Origin: DASRDE01 sp035652755
GTDB taxonomy: Bacteria; Vulcanimicrobiota; Vulcanimicrobiia; Vulcanimicrobiales; Vulcanimicrobiaceae
Length of the DNA stretch: 7,840 nucleotides
Direction of reading: 5' to 3'
Assembly: GCA_035652755.1 (NCBI GenBank)
Contig: DASRDE010000277.1
Coordinates: 1 to 7,840, forward strand
This document shows, piece by piece, positions 1-5,343 of this stretch. The notes under the pieces are model-generated. The model ran no database searches and was not told where the DNA came from. It worked only from the letters and a program-made list of their open reading frames with translations. Made by a program: the position numbers and the translations under genes. Position 1 is the first letter of the stretch, and each line of letters opens with the position of its first letter.

Positions 1-1172
1 GCGGAGGCGCGATCTCGCTGGTCATCGGCCCTGCGCCGCCATCGCAGCGGCCTCCAACCCGTCCGCAGCTGCCGCAGAGACAACCGTCGAACTCAACGCG
101 CGGAAATTCAACGTACGTGGTCGTGCCGCTCAAATACGCCGACGTGAGCGAAGTGGTCGGAATTCTGGTGCAAGGCCAAACGATCGCGCCCAACGACAAC
201 TTCCAGCCGGCTGGTTCGATCTTCTCGCTGCCGACGTCCCCCGGCTCGCCAGGGGCGGCACCGCAGGTGTACCAAAATCCGCCGACGGGTTCGCAGCCGG
301 AAAGTTTCGGAGAGCGGGTCAACGACAATATTGCCATCGACCGCCGGCTCAACGCGATCGTTCTTTCTGGAACTCCGCAGCAGGTCGCCGATTTGCAGGC
401 GGAAATCGAACAGATCGACGTTCCGCTGCCGAGCGTCATGCTCGTCTGCGAAGTCGTCGAGCTGAGCGAAACGGCGGCACGCGATCTCGGACTCGACTTC
501 AGTGCCAGCGGGTCGGGGAGCGCCGTGGGTGGCGGCAACGCCGTCTTAACGACGGGTATGTTGCCCGCTTTCCGTGCCGACTTTCAAGCCAGTCTGTTCG
601 CTACGATCGCGCATGGCGGCGGCCACATTCTCGCAACGCCGCGCGTCGTGGCGCTCAATGGGACGCCTGCGCAAATTTTGACCGGCGATGCGCTGCCGAT
701 CATCTCGACGACGATCTTTCCCGGGCCGCCCGTCCTGACGCAGCAAACCGTGAACTACATCGCCGTCGGGATCAACTTGCAGATTCAGCCGCGCATCACG
801 AGCGACCGGTACGTCACCTCGCACATCTTCGCGGAAGTCTCGAGCGTCACAGCGTACGTGCCGACGCCTCAGGGCAACGTTCCGCAGATCAGCTTGCGCC
901 AAGCGACGACGATGGCCACCGTCAGCGACGGCCAGCCCTTCGTCATCGGCGGGTTGCTGCAGGATCAAGAGATTCGCAACATGTCGAAGATTCCGGGCAT
1001 CGGCGACGTACCGCTCATCGGAGGGCTGTTCCGCGTGCGTCACGAGATGGACACGCACACCAACCTCTACATCTTGATCACGCCGCATATTCTGCAGCCC
1101 ACCGGCGCACCGCCCTTGGTTCCGGCTCTTCCCAAACCGCACGTTCCCGGGCCCACGCCTAATCCGTACTGA
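1..1172 (+). CDS. Secretin (GspD/PilQ-type outer-membrane pore), 5'-truncated
   Basis: C-terminal part of a secretin, the multimeric outer-membrane gate of type II secretion, type IV pilus or type III systems. The frame is open from the first complete codon at 3, so the gene begins before the window; the GTG at 117 is internal (it lies inside STYVVVPLKYADVSEV, an N-subdomain strand). 389 residues are visible. Residues ~36-135 look like a secretin N domain with a Pro/Gly/Ser-rich insert, ending in RLNAIVLSGTPQQVADL and an IEQID helix. The beta-barrel core follows (~136-370) with GHILATPRVVALNGTPA, then VNYIAVGINLQIQPRIT, then the signature PGIGDVPLIGGLFR at ~331-344 and the closing strand LYILITPHIL. 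The last ~20 residues are a Pro-rich tail. It converges on the regulator gene with 28 bp between stop codons. Which secretion system it serves cannot be told, because partner genes lie outside the window. Confidence 0.93.
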   Translation, partial: GGAISLVIGPAPPSQRPPTRPQLPQRQPSNSTRGNSTYVVVPLKYADVSEVVGILVQGQTIAPNDNFQPAGSIFSLPTSPGSPGAAPQVYQNPPTGSQPESFGERVNDNIAIDRRLNAIVLSGTPQQVADLQAEIEQIDVPLPSVMLVCEVVELSETAARDLGLDFSASGSGSAVGGGNAVLTTGMLPAFRADFQASLFATIAHGGGHILATPRVVALNGTPAQILTGDALPIISTTIFPGPPVLTQQTVNYIAVGINLQIQPRITSDRYVTSHIFAEVSSVTAYVPTPQGNVPQISLRQATTMATVSDGQPFVIGGLLQDQEIRNMSKIPGIGDVPLIGGLFRVRHEMDTHTNLYILITPHILQPTGAPPLVPALPKPHVPGPTPNPY

Positions 1173-1200
1173 CGGACACGGCGGTGCCGCGATCTCGTTC

Positions 1201-1836
1201 TTAGATTTGGAAGAACTCCGTGAACCGTTTGAAGAGCTTCGGATCGCCCTGGATGCGCACGAGTTTTTTCTTGAGCGCCTCTTCGGGCGAAATCTCGCGC
1301 GCCATGACTTGACGCAGTTGGGGGCCCGCGTCAACGACCAAGTCGGGCGCCTCGATCGGCCCGGCACCGACGGTGACCGATCCCCCGCGCACGTGCGCAT
1401 GCACGACGACGTCGCCTAAATGCAGCTCGTACTTCACGTTTGCGCGGCCGGCGGCTTCGGGGCGGAAAGTCGTCATGAGCGCCGACGCCATCGAGTCGTT
1501 CGTCACCACCTCGCCCGGACGCGGATCGCCGAGGCGCTTCGCCCCCCAGCGGCCCAGCGCGATGACCGGCCCCTCCAGTTCCTTGCCCTGGTCTGTGAGC
1601 TCGTAGGCGACCCCGCCGGGCGGGCGCGGCATCGCGCGGCGCCGCACGATGCCCGCTTCCTCCAGCTCTTTTAAGCGCGAAGTAAGGATGTTCGTCGGAA
1701 TGCCGGGCAGGCCGCGCTCGAGGTCGCTGAAACGCTTGGGCCCGATTAGCAAGTCACGCACCACGAGCAAGGCCCATCGTTCGCCGAGGATCTCCAGGGC
1801 GCGCGAGAAACCGCAGTACTGACCGTACGTCCGCAT
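1201..1836 (-). CDS. HxlR-family winged-helix regulator with C-terminal SCP2-like domain
   Basis: Transcriptional regulator of 211 residues. The winged helix spans ~8-105: GERWALLVVRDLLIGPKRFS, then the likely recognition helix at ~46-63 (GIPTNILTSRLKELEEAG), then the wing ending YELTDQG. This is the standard HxlR order. Residues ~115-210 (VVVHAHVRGGSVTVGAGPIE ... PEEALKKKLVRIQGDP ... FKRFTEFF) resemble an SCP2/sterol-carrier-like fold, a known HxlR partner that may bind a hydrophobic ligand. Cys8 sits where many HxlR proteins carry a conserved N-terminal Cys, which in HypR-type members senses oxidants or electrophiles. I start at ATG 1836 (MRTYGQYC), the usual family start; the longer frame from 1887 would begin inside the operator. 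The gene is divergent from the PhnB-like VOC gene across a shared palindrome, which suggests autoregulation and control of that gene. Ligand unknown. Confidence 0.9.
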   Translation of the reverse strand: MRTYGQYCGFSRALEILGERWALLVVRDLLIGPKRFSDLERGLPGIPTNILTSRLKELEEAGIVRRRAMPRPPGGVAYELTDQGKELEGPVIALGRWGAKRLGDPRPGEVVTNDSMASALMTTFRPEAAGRANVKYELHLGDVVVHAHVRGGSVTVGAGPIEAPDLVVDAGPQLRQVMAREISPEEALKKKLVRIQGDPKLFKRFTEFFQI

Positions 1837-1848
1837 CGGCACGCGCCC

Positions 1849-1857
1849 ATTGTACCA
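1849..1857 (-). promoter_or_regulatory. Candidate extended -10 for the HxlR-type regulator gene
   Basis: On the minus strand the sequence reads TGGTACAAT, an extended -10 (TGn + TACAAT). No good -35 hexamer sits 16-18 nt upstream (TATGCA at best), which suits an extended -10 promoter. The expected start of transcription (~1842) would leave only about 6 nt before ATG 1836 and no room for a Shine-Dalgarno, implying a nearly leaderless message. The operator at 1879-1897 lies just upstream of the -35 region. Position is inferred from sequence only. Confidence 0.45.
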
Positions 1858-1878
1858 TGCGCTTTTTGTTTTGCATAC

Positions 1879-1897
1879 TACTTGCATTTTGCAAGTA
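1879..1897. promoter_or_regulatory. Palindromic operator, copy 1 (HxlR/VOC intergenic)
   Basis: TACTTGCATTTTGCAAGTA is an inverted repeat with 8-bp perfect arms (TACTTGCA/TGCAAGTA) around TTT. It lies between the divergent regulator and VOC genes and covers the -35 and the start of the spacer of the VOC promoter, as expected for a repressor site. A second copy with 17 of 19 identical bases is at 4815-4833. An extra partial half-site, TTTTGCATA, lies at 1869-1877 on the regulator side. Binding by the adjacent HxlR-type protein is inferred from position and from the habit of this family to bind short palindromes in its own divergent promoter. Confidence 0.82.
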
Positions 1898-1910
1898 CTC
1901 CTGCTATGAT
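1882..1910 (+). promoter_or_regulatory. Promoter of the PhnB-like VOC gene
   Basis: A -35 TTGCAT (1882-1887), a 17-nt spacer and a -10 TATGAT (1905-1910) preceded by TGC, giving an extended -10. Transcription would start near 1917, about 40 nt before ATG 1957. The -35 is embedded in the palindrome at 1879-1897, so an operator-bound protein would block RNA polymerase. The same geometry recurs at 4818-4846. Confidence 0.72.
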
Positions 1911-1956
1911 GGCTCCCGTATACATCACGCGTTTACAGAAAGGCACCGGTCCGCTC

Positions 1957-2448
1957 ATGCAAACCATCACGCCGTTCATCTGGTTCAATGACGAAGCTGA
2001 AGAGGCCGCGAAATTCTACACGTCGATTTTTGAAAACGCGCGCATCACGAACGTCAGCCGGTACGGGGAAGCCGGACCGCTGCCGGCAGGTACTGCGATG
2101 GTCGTGGAATTCGAGCTGCTCGGCCAAGAATACATGGCGCTCAACGGCGGCCCCACGCGTGAAACGCCGGGTGAACCGTATCCGGGATCGATAGCGCTGT
2201 ACGTCGATTGCCCGACGCAAACGGAAGTCGATCGTCTCTGGGACGTGCTCAAGGAAGGCGGCCGCATCATGCAGTGCGGCTGGCTGACCGACAGATTCGG
2301 CATCACTTGGAACATCGTTCCATCCGGGCTGAAGACCTACATCGGCGGCGACGATCCGCAGCGTGCTGCTGCCGCAATGAAAGCCATGATGCAAATGGAA
2401 AAGCTCGATATCGACGAGTTGCGGCGCGCATACGAAGGCGTCGCGTAG
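1957..2448 (+). CDS. VOC-fold protein, PhnB-like (glyoxalase/bleomycin-resistance superfamily)
   Basis: 163-residue vicinal-oxygen-chelate protein of the PhnB-like group, often annotated 3-demethylubiquinone-9 3-methyltransferase domain although no methyltransferase fold is present. Recognisable features are the start TPFIWFNDEAEEAAKFYTS, the central EYMALNGGP, the second beta-alpha unit SIALYVDCPTQTEVDRLWD, then QCGWLTDRFGITWNIVP (~106-122) and the C-terminal helices ending KLDIDELRRAYEG. Length and motif order are normal for the family. The substrate is unknown. ATG 1957 is chosen because upstream in-frame starts (TTG 1882, ATG 1906, ATG 1909) fall within the -35 and -10 elements. AAAGG at 1939-1943 is a weak, rather distant ribosome site. 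The gene is divergent from the HxlR-type regulator and very probably controlled by it. Confidence 0.92.
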   Translation: MQTITPFIWFNDEAEEAAKFYTSIFENARITNVSRYGEAGPLPAGTAMVVEFELLGQEYMALNGGPTRETPGEPYPGSIALYVDCPTQTEVDRLWDVLKEGGRIMQCGWLTDRFGITWNIVPSGLKTYIGGDDPQRAAAAMKAMMQMEKLDIDELRRAYEGVA

Positions 2449-2575
2449 CAAGCAGCCCCCAAACTGCCGGCGCGCGCAGGCGGAATTCGACGCGCGCGTA
2501 CCAAATGTTCAAGCAGCGAACGAGTGGTTTACCATCGCTCGTACGCTTGCTTGTCGCACGGGTTTGGGGTTGTCC
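2449..2575. other. Intergenic region between VOC gene and lipoprotein gene
   Basis: 127 bases with no gene. It contains a GC inverted repeat, CGCGCG at 2471-2476 and 2491-2496 with a 14-nt loop and no following T run, so it is not a standard terminator. A weak TTCAAG-N16-TACCAT (2508-2535) is a possible but poor promoter for the lipoprotein gene. GGGG at 2566-2569 may be its ribosome site. Confidence 0.35.
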
Positions 2576-4261
2576 ATGATGCCTGTCCGCTCACCGTTTT
2601 CCGCAACGTGCATCAGCCTTGCGATTTGCGCCGTGCTCGTATCTGCGTGCGGCGGCGGGTCGGGAAGCGGCGGCAGCGGCGGAGTAGTGCCCACACCGGG
2701 CGGGGGCGGCGGCGGAAAACCGTCGGCGTCTCCAAGTGCGACGCCGACACAACAGCCGAGCGTCCTTTCACAAGACGTCGCTTTCGGTGCCGTGCCCGTG
2801 ACCGCTACGTTCGGCCGCATCGACTCGGGAGCAAGCGGATCGATCACTTTCCCCGCAACATTCGCCGGCGCGTCGCAAGCGTCGATTTCGCTGCAATCCC
2901 GCGTTCCATCGGGCGATCCGTTGCCGCAGTCTAAGTCGCGGCATACGTTTGGACTGGGCGGCGCCGTTACGCCGATCGCCTACGTAAGCGTTACTGCCGC
3001 GCAGAGCGTCAGCTTCGGAGTCGCACCGGAATTCGACATGGCGTTCCCGGCCGGGACGCTTTCCGGAAACGCCTATGTCGCATTTTACGATTCCTCCAAT
3101 CCGACTGCCGGATGGACCGCGCTCCAAGGCCCCGTCCCGGCCGCCGGCACGACGCTCGTCATCGCGCAGCAGCCGCTGCCGACGATCGCGCAATTCAGTT
3201 CCAACGTTTCGTACGTCTATGCGATCGTCGAAACGGGAACGCCGCTACCAACGCCGACTCCGCCGCCCACGCCATCGCCTTCACCGGCGGCTACTTCTTC
3301 GGCCACTCCGACCGCGTCGCCGACGGCTTCACCTACCGTCACGCCGACCGCTTCACCCACGCCCGCTTCGTGCGTTCCACAAATGCGCGCGCGCACGAAT
3401 TCGGGCGCGCATCTGCTGGACTTTCCGGTATTCGCACATTCGCACGCCATGCCGATGTATTCGCGCGGCTACTTAAGATCGCACCCGGGCTTGGCTTGGG
3501 GACCGAATGCGCGCCACGCGATGCGCGGATTCGATCGAACGAACGATTTAACGTACGGCGGCGGCGCGGTGCAAACGTCGCCCGAACTCTTTCTCGTCTT
3601 TTGGGGATGGCAAGGTCCGGGTGACACGAACGCGGATCCGCTCGGCGAGTCTTCGGTGCTGCTGAACTTCTTCTCGAGCATCGCCGGCAACGGCTGGATC
3701 AATATCGATACGCAATACTACCAACTGGTGAACGGCACGGCGCAGTGCATTAATAATCCGGCAACGCTAATCGCCGGTGTTTGGTACGATTCGTCCCCGC
3801 CGCCGAATCCGTACTCGGAAAGCGACGTCGCGGGCGAGGCGAACCGGGCGATGGAGCACTTCGGTTACTCACCGAACGCCAATTACTTCGTGGCTACGCC
3901 GACCCGATATACGACGCCGGGCTTCGTGCAGAGATTCTGCGCCTATCATACCGTCCAATACACGGGCAACAATCCGGTCGCGTACACGGTATTTCCCTAC
4001 GTGCCCGACGCCGGTTCAACGTGCGGAGCCGGAGCGGTAAATTCGCCCGGACCCTTGGACGGCGTAAGCATCGTCGGCGGACATGAAGAGGCGGAGACGC
4101 AGACCGATCCGGTTCCCGGCTACGGATGGGGCGGTCCACAAGGCGAGATTGCCGACGAGTGTGCATGGCAGGGTCTGGAGGCCAATCCGCAAGCCGAATA
4201 CTTTCCGACGCAGCCGCTCTGGGATAACCTCACCGGCAACTGCGCGCAATCCGGACCGTAG
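2576..4261 (+). CDS. Two-domain lipoprotein with C-terminal Exordium/phosphate-induced-protein-like domain
   Basis: 561-residue predicted lipoprotein. Its signal peptide ends in lipobox VSAC with Cys25, followed by a Gly/Ser tether. A beta-rich N-terminal module spans ~55-220 (SFGVAPEFDMAFPAGTLSG, then AYVAFYDSSNPTAGWTALQG). Residues 222-265 are a low-complexity Thr/Pro/Ser/Ala linker. The C-terminal domain (~266-561) opens with LTYGGGAVQTSPELFLVFWG (~325 on), includes RFCAYHTV, and carries GGHEEAET at ~501-508 and GEIADECAW at ~523-531. This order (YGGGPV near the start, GHE-x-AE, then EI-x-D-x-C) matches what I recall of plant phosphate-induced protein 1/Exordium and bacterial relatives. 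HEEAE has an HExxE pattern that could bind metal, but no catalytic role is established. Six Cys in this domain may form disulfides. ATG 2576 is preferred to ATG 2579 or TTG 2564 because of the short hydrophobic signal that follows. Secreted and probably membrane-anchored; function unknown. Confidence 0.85.
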   Translation: MMPVRSPFSATCISLAICAVLVSACGGGSGSGGSGGVVPTPGGGGGGKPSASPSATPTQQPSVLSQDVAFGAVPVTATFGRIDSGASGSITFPATFAGASQASISLQSRVPSGDPLPQSKSRHTFGLGGAVTPIAYVSVTAAQSVSFGVAPEFDMAFPAGTLSGNAYVAFYDSSNPTAGWTALQGPVPAAGTTLVIAQQPLPTIAQFSSNVSYVYAIVETGTPLPTPTPPPTPSPSPAATSSATPTASPTASPTVTPTASPTPASCVPQMRARTNSGAHLLDFPVFAHSHAMPMYSRGYLRSHPGLAWGPNARHAMRGFDRTNDLTYGGGAVQTSPELFLVFWGWQGPGDTNADPLGESSVLLNFFSSIAGNGWINIDTQYYQLVNGTAQCINNPATLIAGVWYDSSPPPNPYSESDVAGEANRAMEHFGYSPNANYFVATPTRYTTPGFVQRFCAYHTVQYTGNNPVAYTVFPYVPDAGSTCGAGAVNSPGPLDGVSIVGGHEEAETQTDPVPGYGWGGPQGEIADECAWQGLEANPQAEYFPTQPLWDNLTGNCAQSGP

Positions 4262-4290
4262 CCCTTGGTTACGTTTCGGTATTTCCGGCC

Positions 4291-4354
4291 CGCCGCGACC
4301 GTCTGAGACCTTACGGCCGCTTGCCCGACTGCCGATAACCGGGCTATCGGAGGG
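4291..4354 (+). promoter_or_regulatory. Structured 5' leader with competing helices over the ribosome site
   Basis: Upstream of the small secreted protein gene, 4295-4302 pairs with 4313-4320 (7 of 8 bp, 10-nt loop). Next, GCCCG (4323-4327) can pair with CGGGC (4340-4344), and CCGATA (4332-4337) can pair with TATCGG (4345-4350). The last two helices interleave, so they are alternatives or part of a pseudoknot. The second one takes up the first two bases of the Shine-Dalgarno GGAGGG (4349-4354). I do not recognise a known riboswitch class. Regulatory function is inference. Confidence 0.35.
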
Positions 4355-4360
4355 CTAAGT

Positions 4361-4723
4361 ATGCACCGGATCCTCACATCCGCAGCCGCCGCATTCGTCA
4401 TTGCGGCGACCGCAATGATCGCACCGGCCGCGGCAGCGTGCGACAAGAACTTCACGCTGTATAACGAGACCGACGCGTCGATTCTGCACTTGTACGTCTC
4501 GCCGCATCAGTCCAACACGTGGGAAGACGACCTGATTACGAACAACGCGTCCATCGAGCCCGATACGTCCTGGCACATCAATATGTCGGCCGACGATCGC
4601 GATCTGAGCCTGTACGACGTCAAAGCGCTACTGGACGACGGCAGCAAAGTCGTGGGCGCGAGCATCAACATCTGCCGCGCAACCAAAGTCTACGTCTACA
4701 ACGACCACGTCACGTACGAGTAG
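4361..4723 (+). CDS. Small secreted protein of unknown function
   Basis: 120 residues with a clear Sec signal peptide (MHRILTSAAAAFVIAATAMI, then APAAAA) and likely cleavage near 24-26, leaving Cys27 close to the mature N-terminus. AAAC is not a proper lipobox, so I read it as a soluble secreted or periplasmic protein. The mature ~95 residues contain FTLYNETDASILHLYVSP, then W54-EDDL, a later SLYDVKALLDDG and a final Cys105 (SINIC). I recall small exported proteins in many bacteria sharing N-x-T/S, I-x-x-LYVSP, W-x-x-DLL and YD-[IV]-KA-x-x-x-DG; they have no assigned function. Cys27 and Cys105 could form one disulfide. GGAGGG six nt before ATG fixes the start. A strong terminator follows directly, so this ends a transcript. 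Confidence 0.82.
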   Translation: MHRILTSAAAAFVIAATAMIAPAAAACDKNFTLYNETDASILHLYVSPHQSNTWEDDLITNNASIEPDTSWHINMSADDRDLSLYDVKALLDDGSKVVGASINICRATKVYVYNDHVTYE

Positions 4724-4737
4724 CTCGCCTTTACAAG

Positions 4738-4799
4738 AAGCGGCTCCCTGAACCCCTCACGTGCAACAGCGTGACGGACCGGAGCCGCTTTTCTTTGTT
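4738..4799 (+). terminator. Intrinsic terminator after the small secreted protein gene
   Basis: A perfect 10-bp stem, AAGCGGCTCC (4738-4747) with GGAGCCGCTT (4781-4790), runs into the T-rich tract TTTTCTTTGTT. Inside the loop a second short stem, TCACG (4757-4761) with CGTGA (4770-4774), shortens the effective loop. It insulates the downstream VOC promoter, whose operator starts 16 nt beyond the T tract. Confidence 0.88.
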
Positions 4800-4814
4800 C
4801 CGTACGCCGGCATG

Positions 4815-4833
4815 TACTTGCGTTTTACAAGTA
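4815..4833. promoter_or_regulatory. Palindromic operator, copy 2 (before second VOC gene)
   Basis: TACTTGCGTTTTACAAGTA matches the palindrome at 1879-1897 at 17 of 19 positions. The two differences (G for A at position 8, A for G at position 13) lie in the inner part of the arms; the outer TACTTGC and CAAGTA are kept. It covers the -35 and part of the spacer of the downstream promoter exactly as copy 1 does. It is most simply read as a second target of the HxlR-type regulator encoded at 1201-1836. Confidence 0.78.
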
Positions 4834-4846
4834 TACATCGTATAAT
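4818..4846 (+). promoter_or_regulatory. Promoter of the second VOC gene
   Basis: A -35 TTGCGT (4818-4823), a 17-nt spacer and a consensus -10 TATAAT (4841-4846). The expected transcription start is near 4853, giving a leader of about 44 nt before GTG 4897. The offset from operator start to -10 (26 nt) equals that at 1879/1905. The TTG at 4855 sits at the predicted transcription start and is not a plausible translation start. Confidence 0.78.
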
Positions 4847-4896
4847 GCACCATATTGCACTCGGTCTGTTTCGGCAACAACGAGGAGGCGGTGCCC

Positions 4897-5253
4897 GTGG
4901 GAAATCCCGTCGTTCACTTCGAGATCATGACCAAAGATGCAGCGGCGCTGCGCGACTTTTACGCCAAAGTTTTCGATTGGCGTTCCAAACCCGCTGAGGG
5001 CGCTTCCGGCGTCGACTACGGGATCATTGAGAATGGCGCCGGCGTCGGCGGCGGCATCGGTGAAGCTCCCGCCGGCTACGACGGTCATGTCACGTTCTAC
5101 GTCGGAGTTCCCGACGTCGCCGCAATGCTCGAACGAATCGAGGAACAGGGCGGAACACGCATGATGGGGCCCGACCAGGTTCCGGGCGGACCGCTGATCG
5201 CTCTTTTCCGCGATCCGCACAACCACACCATCGGCCTGGTGCAGACACCCTAG
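4897..5253 (+). CDS. VOC-fold protein, glyoxalase/bleomycin-resistance type
   Basis: 118-residue single VOC unit pair: NPVVHFEIMTKDAAALRDFY then KVFDW at the N-terminus, and GHVTFYVGVPDVAAMLERIE with a closing FRDPHNHTIGLVQ (~104-116) in the second half. Candidate metal or substrate residues by VOC precedent are His7, Glu9, His64 and those near DPHNH, but assignments without a structure are uncertain. It resembles the small Cfp30B-like/lyase-type VOC proteins whose substrates are mostly unknown. The start is GTG 4897, placed 8 nt after the strong Shine-Dalgarno GAGGAGG (4882-4888); GTG 4891 is too close and TTG 4855 lies at the predicted transcription start. It stands alone between two terminators, with an HxlR-type operator on its promoter. 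Confidence 0.9.
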   Translation: MGNPVVHFEIMTKDAAALRDFYAKVFDWRSKPAEGASGVDYGIIENGAGVGGGIGEAPAGYDGHVTFYVGVPDVAAMLERIEEQGGTRMMGPDQVPGGPLIALFRDPHNHTIGLVQTP

Positions 5254-5270
5254 ACTTCCGGCGGCGCTTC

Positions 5271-5309
5271 TAAAGAAACAATCCCCGCTGAAAGTACAGC
5301 GGGGATTGT
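5271..5309 (-). terminator. Intrinsic terminator between convergent genes (mainly minus strand)
   Basis: A perfect 13-bp stem, ACAATCCCCGCTG (5278-5290) with CAGCGGGGATTGT (5297-5309), around the 6-nt loop AAAGTA. Read on the minus strand it is followed by TTCTTTA, so it ends the propeller lipoprotein transcript. The plus-strand side lacks a T run, though a stem this stable may still stop readthrough from the VOC gene. Confidence 0.85.
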
Positions 5310-5343
5310 CGGGATTACGCTACCAGCGTGCTTTGCTTACGGT

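Noticed and set aside
117..1172. Secretin gene starting at GTG 117
   Set aside because: The frame is open to the window edge and the upstream residues (ending STYVV) join smoothly to a secretin N-domain strand, so the GTG is internal and the gene is cut by the window.
546..1400. Long minus-strand open frame across the secretin and regulator genes
   Set aside because: Arg-rich, repeat-free antisense frame typical of high-GC DNA, running over two well-supported genes and with no family motif.
1837..1887. N-terminal extension of the HxlR-type regulator from 1887
   Set aside because: It would start inside the palindromic operator and upstream of the apparent -10; MRTYGQYC at 1836 is the family-typical start.
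1882..1956. Longer first VOC protein from TTG 1882 or ATG 1906/1909
   Set aside because: These starts overlap the -35 and -10 hexamers, and the family begins at the MQTITPF-type N-terminus.
1957..2448. Methyltransferase function for the PhnB-like protein
   Set aside because: The common annotation (3-demethylubiquinone-9 3-methyltransferase domain) is a misleading family name; the sequence is a VOC fold with no SAM-binding motif.
3239..3370. Tandem DNA repeat or CRISPR-like array in the Thr/Pro/Ser region of the large lipoprotein
   Set aside because: The periodicity is explained by Pro/Thr/Ser codons of a flexible linker; units are irregular, without spacers.
4301..4310. CTGAGA suggesting a TPP riboswitch in the leader at 4291-4360
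   Set aside because: The second TPP-binding half and the overall helix order are absent; the downstream gene is not linked to thiamine.
5251..5343. Separate small RNA gene at the 13-bp stem-loop
   Set aside because: The stem with a T-rich tract on the minus strand, between convergent genes, is adequately explained as a terminator.
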